NCBI RefSeq assembly: GCF_016481275.1
Contig: NZ_JAEMNW010000004.1
Location: 620,001-684,000 of the forward strand
DNA length: 64,000 bases
Direction: 5' to 3'
DNA from: Antrihabitans auranticaus
GTDB taxonomy: Bacteria; Actinomycetota; Actinomycetes; Mycobacteriales; Mycobacteriaceae
The position numbers were made by a program, and so were the translations under genes. This document shows positions 59,528-64,000 of the stretch, piece by piece. The notes under the pieces were generated by a model. The model saw only the letters and a list, made by a program, of their open reading frames with translations. It ran no database searches and was not told where the DNA came from. The first letter of the stretch is position 1. Every line of letters begins with the position of its first letter.

Positions 59528-60310
59528 CTAGTACAGGATTCGTTCGACGGAGAACCAACTCGGCGACGTGGCGCGGTCGGCGAAGGTGTTCTGACTCTCG
59601 CGGATCGCTTTCGCCGCTTGCTTGCCCTCCGGTGTGTCGAGTGCACGGATCAGATCGTCACGGAGCCAGACGAATTCGTCGAGACCGTCGAAGGCGTCGG
59701 CCACCGTGCCACGAACGGTCTTCGATAGATGCTCGATCGTCGGGTCGTAGATATTGACGTTCTGTACGTACCGCGCGAGCCCGAGATCTGTCGCGAGCGA
59801 CGTGATGAGGCTTCCGTGTTCCCCACGGTAGGCGGCGTGGGCGCCGTCCCGGCCCACGTCGGTGCGGGCATACCAACCCGAGTAGAACTTCAGATACGGA
59901 CCTCCCGGTAGCGCGACGGTCCGGCCCGGGCCACGTTCGTACACAACGTGTTCGGTGGCAAACCACGATGGTGACCGAGTCAGGTCGGTCATGTGCTTCT
60001 CGTCGACGCCGAGCTTGCGCATAGCCTGCTGGGCAGGCGGCGATGTCAGGGTCGCGGGCGCCGTGTCTGCGTTGAGCCAGTGGACGCCGACCTGGTCGTA
60101 GCCGACCGGATCCTCGGCGCCGTCACCCCACAGTTCGTCGTGTAGGAGGTAGTCCTCGACCGTGTACGCGTGTTCCTTGTGCAGCAGGTCGAGGGCACGC
60201 CGTACGCGCAGTGACAGTGGGAGATGGTGTTCGTCCCAGTACCGATGCATCTCGAATCGGCTCACGTGTGGCATGGGGCGGCATGCCGTGAGGAACTTGA
60301 CCTGGTTCAT
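59528..60310 (-). CDS. EthD-domain protein
   Basis: About 260 residues, two ferredoxin-like dimeric alpha-beta domains in tandem. MHRYWDEHHLPLSL is the EthD motif; a second one (YRGEHGSLITSLATDL) starts near 170. EthD-type proteins support oxidative breakdown of ethers or ring compounds, often as isomerases or cyclases. ATG 60310 overlaps the E2 stop. Confidence 0.8.
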   Translation of the reverse strand: MNQVKFLTACRPMPHVSRFEMHRYWDEHHLPLSLRVRRALDLLHKEHAYTVEDYLLHDELWGDGAEDPVGYDQVGVHWLNADTAPATLTSPPAQQAMRKLGVDEKHMTDLTRSPSWFATEHVVYERGPGRTVALPGGPYLKFYSGWYARTDVGRDGAHAAYRGEHGSLITSLATDLGLARYVQNVNIYDPTIEHLSKTVRGTVADAFDGLDEFVWLRDDLIRALDTPEGKQAAKAIRESQNTFADRATSPSWFSVERILY

Positions 60311-60900
60311 TCGAGTTCTCCTTCGATAAAGCCGATGAGATCGTTGAGAAAGCGCGCCGCAGGAACGCCGTCGGTGACGCGGTGATCGACGGAGAGGCTG
60401 AGCCACATCCGGTTTCGCCGGCTCAGAGCACCGACTGCGAGAATGGCCGCCTGCGGCGGGATGACGAGAGCCTGAAATCGCGGTATGCCATGACCGCCGA
60501 GATTCGAGATCGTGAACGTCGACGAGTACAGCTCGGCCGGGCGCAGGGTGCCGCTACGCGCAGCCGTCACCAGTCGGCGCCGTTCGGAACGAATATCGTT
60601 GAGCGACAGAGTGTCTGCGCCCAAGATCGCGGGTGCGACGATGCCGTCGTCGAGTGCAATGGCGACGCCGACGTTGATCTTCGAGTGCTCGTCGATCCCG
60701 TCGCGAAACGACGCGTTGAGGCGTGGGTGCGCAGCGAGTGCCCGTGCGGCCGAGGCGATGACGACGTCTTCGACGCTCGAGTCCGGCCGAACGGGAACGC
60801 ACGCGCGCGCCTCGAGTGTGAATTGTGGGATCGCGGCACTAGCCGTCATCGTCGCCGCGACAGCCTTTCGCAAAGGCGACAGTGCTCCTGCGCGTGTCAT
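60307..60900 (-). CDS. 2-oxoacid dehydrogenase E2 catalytic (acyltransferase) domain only
   Basis: About 197 residues, against more than 350 for a whole E2. Contains the CAT-domain core: LNASFRDGIDEHSKINVGVA, TFTISNLGGHGIPRF and the catalytic DHRVTDGVPAARFL. No lipoyl or E1/E3-binding domain. Begins with MTRAGALSPLRKAVAATM, the normal start of the CAT domain, so it is not a truncated end. It would accept the acyl group from the lipoyl protein at 52327. ATG 60900 overlaps the flavin-hydroxylase stop. Confidence 0.87.
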   Translation of the reverse strand: MTRAGALSPLRKAVAATMTASAAIPQFTLEARACVPVRPDSSVEDVVIASAARALAAHPRLNASFRDGIDEHSKINVGVAIALDDGIVAPAILGADTLSLNDIRSERRRLVTAARSGTLRPAELYSSTFTISNLGGHGIPRFQALVIPPQAAILAVGALSRRNRMWLSLSVDHRVTDGVPAARFLNDLIGFIEGELE

Positions 60901-62066
60901 ATGGCGTCCAGCTCTGCTCGAAGTGATCGGGTATAGCCGGCTATCAGAAGTCGTTCGGGAATGCGACTGTGATCGAGCGCCGCGTCGCGAAGCCGTTGCA
61001 GTACTGGATTTTTGGTGTGGTAGATCCGGCCCAGGGTGCGGGCGAACAAGGCGGTCTGCGCAGTGCGGGCCTCGCGCTGTCGTTCGTAGGCGGCAAGTGC
61101 CCGACCGATGGCGCCGATGTCGTCGAGCGTCTGCCCCCGTAGATGCCGTGCGAGGTAGTAGCCGTCCTCGATCGCCATGCCCGCCCCGTACGCGGCGTAG
61201 GGCGACGTGGCATGCGCGGCGTCACCGAGCAGTGTCACCCGACCGCTCGACCACTTGCGGAGCCGCGGGCGGTCGACTATTTCGCGTCGCAGGATGTGCT
61301 CGGGGTCGGTGGCGCGCACGAGGTCGGCGAGTGGGCTGATCCAGCCGCTCAACTTGCGTTCGAGGTGGTCTTTGGCGTCGCCGGTGAACGCAACGCCCTG
61401 CTGCCACGGTTCGAGAACCCACCACTGCCAGGCCGGTTGGCCTTTGTGCAGAATCGGCGACCAACTGGCTTGCGAGTCGCGATCGTGGCAGATTCGCCCG
61501 AAGCTTCTGTCGGGCCCGTCGAGCTGGCAGTAACCCTGCCAACAGTGAAAGCCGTGGTAGGTGAGCGGGGCCTCGCCGTGCAGCGTTCGCCGCACGATCG
61601 AGTTGATGCCGTCGGCCCCGACGAGCAGGTCGACTTCGGCTGCCCCGCCGTCGTCGAAAAACAGTTCTACACCGGAAGAGTCGTGTTCGAAACCGACGCA
61701 CCGGCGATCTGCCTGCAGGATGCCGGGCGGGAGAGCTGCGTGGACACGTTCGTACAGGTCAGGCCGTAGCAACCCGAAAAACGTTGCACCGAAGTCCTTT
61801 TCCAGCTCAGGGATGGCGGGAAACTCGGCACGTGGGCGCCCGTCGAAGCGGCTGAACCCGAGTCGTGCGGGTGCGCCGAGATCGTCGATGTCGACGCCGA
61901 GGTTCCGCAGGACGAGTAGTGGTGGCGTGGTCAGGCTCAACCCCGAACCGGCAGCGGTGACCGCTGCCCGGCGCTCGTAGATCGAGACCTGGAAGCCCGC
62001 CCTGTGCAGAGCCAATCCGGCACTCATACCTCCGGGGCCGGCTCCGATGACGGCAACACGTTTCAT
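60897..62066 (-). CDS. FAD-dependent hydroxylase (first gene of TetR operon)
   Basis: About 389 residues. VAVIGAGPGGMSAGLALHRAG, VGADGINSIVRRTL and VTLLGDAAHATSPYAAYGAGMAIEDG are the three flavin motifs of the class A hydroxylases. Related in plan to 2,6-dihydroxypyridine and 6-hydroxynicotinate hydroxylases as well as to salicylate-type enzymes. ATG 62066 follows GAGGTGTC. An operator-like dyad precedes it. It differs clearly from the second hydroxylase at 58378, so two hydroxylation steps are likely. Confidence 0.9.
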   Translation of the reverse strand: MKRVAVIGAGPGGMSAGLALHRAGFQVSIYERRAAVTAAGSGLSLTTPPLLVLRNLGVDIDDLGAPARLGFSRFDGRPRAEFPAIPELEKDFGATFFGLLRPDLYERVHAALPPGILQADRRCVGFEHDSSGVELFFDDGGAAEVDLLVGADGINSIVRRTLHGEAPLTYHGFHCWQGYCQLDGPDRSFGRICHDRDSQASWSPILHKGQPAWQWWVLEPWQQGVAFTGDAKDHLERKLSGWISPLADLVRATDPEHILRREIVDRPRLRKWSSGRVTLLGDAAHATSPYAAYGAGMAIEDGYYLARHLRGQTLDDIGAIGRALAAYERQREARTAQTALFARTLGRIYHTKNPVLQRLRDAALDHSRIPERLLIAGYTRSLRAELDAI

Positions 62067-62076
62067 GACACCTCGT

Positions 62077-62101
62077 AAAATTAGAGGAACATTCTAAATT
62101 T
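62077..62101. promoter_or_regulatory. TetR operator before the hydroxylase operon
   Basis: TTAGA and TCTAA (arms 62081-62085 and 62093-62097) around seven bases, extended outward by AAA/TTT pairs. AT-rich and 11 bases upstream of the hydroxylase ATG. Confidence 0.62.
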
Positions 62102-62143
62102 GTTCTGTCAGCAGCCTAAGACGTGGTGGTCGCGCCGTCAATG

Positions 62144-62188
62144 CCCGTGCGCGGTTAAGGAGTGCCTGGCTCGCTAACCGCGCACGGG
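62144..62188. repeat. Palindromic repeat/terminator, copy B
   Basis: CCCGTGCGCGGTTA pairs perfectly with TAACCGCGCACGGG (14 bp) around a 17-base loop. It overlaps the TetR stop codon and so may end its transcript. Its reverse complement resembles copy A at 49011-49059. Confidence 0.75.
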
Positions 62189-62842
62189 GGTCAGCTGAAG
62201 CAAGTTCGACGCCAGCGCGACCAATTCGTCGGCCAGGTCGTCATCGCTCACGTCGGTAAGCCCCAGTGGGCCGAAAAGCATTCTCTGGTCGAGCAATCCG
62301 ACCATAAGGCTGAAGCCGAGATCGATTGCCCGCTCCGGATCCGCGGCAGCAATTCGTTCTCGGTGCGGCTCGAGCAAACCCGCGTACCGATCGGCAACAA
62401 GATGAAAGATCTGCTGGCGGTGCTCCCGGAACTCCTCGTCGACGCAGGCGTGCGCAGCGGTCGCGCGATAGACCGGGCCCATGTCGCGGTAGGTCGCCAT
62501 CATCGCGTGCACCATCGCGTCGACGATCTGCTCGGCCGTCGCCGTTGCGAACCGCTCGGGCTTCGTCACGTCCTGAAGGACGCCTCGCGCGCGCTCCTCC
62601 GTCCGCTCGCGGAGCAAGCGGAGCACTGCGTACTTGTCGTCGAAGCGGGCGTAGAAGGAACCGACAGTACGGCCCGACCGCTCGATGATTTCCATGACGC
62701 CGATTTCGTGGAACAGCTTGTCGTGCAGCAGTTCCTCGGTGGCATCCAGAAAGCGATCGACCGTTTCCTGGCTGCGGGCCTGACGCGCGCGACGAACGGG
62801 TTCGGCCTTGTGTGCGGGTTTGGCCGCGGCCTTGCTCACCAT
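62174..62842 (-). CDS. TetR family regulator of the hydroxylase operon
   Basis: About 222 residues. A basic N-terminus rich in Lys/Ala precedes the HTH (DKLFHEIGVMEIIERSGRTVGSFYARFDDKYAVL). ATG 62842 follows GAGGGGAACGTG. It lies upstream of the hydroxylase operon in the same direction, separated by a hairpin and an operator-like dyad, so it probably represses that operon. Ligand likely the substrate or an early product. Confidence 0.87.
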   Translation of the reverse strand: MVSKAAAKPAHKAEPVRRARQARSQETVDRFLDATEELLHDKLFHEIGVMEIIERSGRTVGSFYARFDDKYAVLRLLRERTEERARGVLQDVTKPERFATATAEQIVDAMVHAMMATYRDMGPVYRATAAHACVDEEFREHRQQIFHLVADRYAGLLEPHRERIAAADPERAIDLGFSLMVGLLDQRMLFGPLGLTDVSDDDLADELVALASNLLQLTPVRG

Positions 62843-62937
62843 CACGTTCCCCTCGGCTGCTCGACGACGTATCCGGACGCTTGAGCTCCAGTATGACCGG
62901 GCGTCCATGTGATGTCCGCCTGCCGGGCCGGGTTTCG

Positions 62938-63471
62938 CTACGGCAGGTCCACGTTGCTTGCGAGCCAGCGCCCGTCCACACGCTCCATGGTCATCGATAC
63001 GCGGCTACGGTCGATTCGTGGATCGGGGTTCGCGGTGTTCGTCACGGACTGGTCGATGAACAGCAGAACTTCGACCCGGTCCCTCGTCGCCGACTTGACC
63101 GCTGCGTCGACGACGGTGCCGTGGCCGGCCGCCTGGTTGTCGAGCAGGAGTTGCCGAAGCTGGGTGCTCGATTGGCTGTACATGTCCTTGAACTCGCCTG
63201 TTGCGCCGTCGAGAACGGCGGTGAAATTCTGCTCCAAGGCGCCGGTGTCGATGCTCGTCAGTGTGACCGCGTAGGTACGGGCCGTGTCCAGGGCTTCCCG
63301 CGCTGCTTCATCGATCTGACTGCGCTGGTGCAACTTCCAGCCGAGAGTCGCAGAGAGCGCGATCAGCGCCCCGATCAGAACGACCACAGCTACGGTTGCA
63401 AGGGGCTTGCGGGAGAACCGTCTGGCCTTCGTGACGGGGGCCTTGTCGATGGGCCTATCGATGACCGTCAT
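62938..63471 (-). CDS. Mce-associated membrane protein
   Basis: About 177 residues. One N-terminal transmembrane helix (PLATVAVVVLIGALIALSATLGW) and an extracytoplasmic domain of the VirB8-like Mce-associated type (LLDNQAAGHGTVVDAAV, RVEVLLFIDQSVTN). It would support the Mce lipid-transport complex. ATG 63471 follows GGAG; the longer frame starts inside the ribosome site. It lies 24 bases after the Mce gene stop. Confidence 0.87.
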   Translation of the reverse strand: MTVIDRPIDKAPVTKARRFSRKPLATVAVVVLIGALIALSATLGWKLHQRSQIDEAAREALDTARTYAVTLTSIDTGALEQNFTAVLDGATGEFKDMYSQSSTQLRQLLLDNQAAGHGTVVDAAVKSATRDRVEVLLFIDQSVTNTANPDPRIDRSRVSMTMERVDGRWLASNVDLP

Positions 63472-63495
63472 TGCTTTCTCCTTTGCCGACATGTG

Positions 63496-64000
63496 TCAGT
63501 TCGGTGGGGTCAGGTTCGACAGATCCGGCCCGCCGTACGGGGTCGGAATGGACAGGGGACCTGTCGGTGTCGGGTTTGCACGTGTTCGTGGATCGACGCC
63601 GGCCGGAGGGCCGGCAGTGTCGTCGCCAGGCGGGCGTGGTGCGTTGCGCGCGCCGCGCACGAGCACGCTCGGGTCCGAGTTGTCGCAGTACGTGTAGAGG
63701 AACGGCTCCGGATAGTCCGGAATCGCGGGTGGCTGTCGCGGTAGGCCGTAATCGCAGCTGTAGCGGGGATAGATATCGGAGGTCACCCAGAATCCGCCGT
63801 CGCGCAGGGCGAGGCCGATCGCGTCGAGGGTCGAGCCCCGATGATCGGGAAAGAGTGCCACCAGTGCCGGCGTTCGCACGTAGGACAACTGTGCGACGGT
63901 CGCGAGGTTGCCGAGCAACGCGACCATGGTCGGTGAATTGTCGGCAATAACGTCGTCGACCGCGGACAACAACTGCGGACCGTTGTCGAGCAGTGTGCGA
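63496..64000 (-). CDS. Mce family protein, C-terminal part, cut by the window
   Basis: The frame is open to the right edge, so only the last 167 codons or so are seen. The sequence (TMVALLGNLATVAQLSYVRTP, WVTSDIYPRYSCDYGLPR, then a Pro-rich tail) fits the C-terminal region of an Mce protein, most likely the MceF type because it is last and is followed by an Mce-associated gene. Mce proteins bind lipids outside the membrane and deliver them to the permease. The rest of the operon lies to the right. Confidence 0.85.
   Translation of the reverse strand, partial: RTLLDNGPQLLSAVDDVIADNSPTMVALLGNLATVAQLSYVRTPALVALFPDHRGSTLDAIGLALRDGGFWVTSDIYPRYSCDYGLPRQPPAIPDYPEPFLYTYCDNSDPSVLVRGARNAPRPPGDDTAGPPAGVDPRTRANPTPTGPLSIPTPYGGPDLSNLTPPN

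Noticed and set aside
1-64000. Insertion sequences, prophage or integrative element
   Set aside because: No transposase, integrase, phage protein, tRNA attachment site or target duplication was found.

Overview
This 64 kb window is high-GC actinobacterial DNA. It most likely comes from a mycolic-acid-containing member of the Mycobacteriales of Rhodococcus/Nocardia type. The evidence is an Mce gene with its Mce-associated partner at the right end, several small families typical of this group (DUF732, DUF3099, DUF3263-like, DUF4032), a DesA3-like desaturase, a Baeyer-Villiger-type monooxygenase, an IdeR-like iron box, and many TetR-type regulators beside flavin enzymes. The genus is an inference from gene content. 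No rRNA, tRNA, CRISPR array, insertion sequence or phage module was seen. It reads as chromosomal, metabolically accessory DNA.

Layout. 0-9.5 kb: the end of a sugar-importer ATPase, a DUF4032 gene with a frameshift, a second and short Rho, bacterioferritin with its ferredoxin under an iron box, a frameshifted GGDEF/EAL protein facing a MarR regulator, a TetR/unknown-protein pair around a 26-bp palindrome, and a VOC/YceI pair. 9.8-23 kb: an acetate-type transporter, two converging beta-lactamase-fold hydrolases, a three-domain fatty-acid desaturase/reductase fusion with its TetR, a lipase-like hydrolase, small ANTAR and DUF3263-like proteins, a cupin/TetR pair, and an MFS protein coupled to a membrane-anchored partner. 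22-27 kb: a LacI-controlled operon (MFS importer, alpha/beta hydrolase, secreted lipase). 27-34 kb: TetR/flavin-enzyme pairs, nitroreductase, AraC regulator, methyltransferase. 34-37 kb: a YCII (DGPF)/ECF42-type sigma operon and a DUF6069 gene, both preceded by the same promoter-like sequence. 37-49 kb: glutamine amidotransferase, pyruvate:quinone oxidoreductase, a MerR-linked SDR/di-iron protein/monooxygenase group, a phytoene-desaturase-like oxidase facing MarR, and an MFS exporter.

49-63 kb is the most interesting part, an apparently undescribed catabolic locus in three transcription units. A GntR regulator and the main divergent promoter carry almost the same 16-base site. The leftward unit encodes E1-alpha and E1-beta of a 2-oxoacid/acetoin-type dehydrogenase, a free lipoyl domain, a cupin, a fumarylacetoacetase-like hydrolase and a beta-keto acid cleavage enzyme (BKACE). 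The rightward unit encodes an unusual alpha/beta hydrolase and an acyl-CoA ligase. A third, TetR-controlled operon supplies two flavin hydroxylases, an F420-type oxidoreductase, an EthD protein and the E2 catalytic domain that the lipoyl domain lacks. The logic suggests hydroxylation of an aromatic or heteroaromatic substrate, carbon-carbon hydrolysis, CoA activation, and acyl transfer through a dehydrogenase complex whose E2 is split between two separately controlled operons. The substrate is unknown.

Two genes (DUF4032, GGDEF/EAL) each lack one base beside a run of five Gs, and the SDR start region suggests a third single-base indel. Consensus errors in the assembly are therefore as likely as true pseudogenes.
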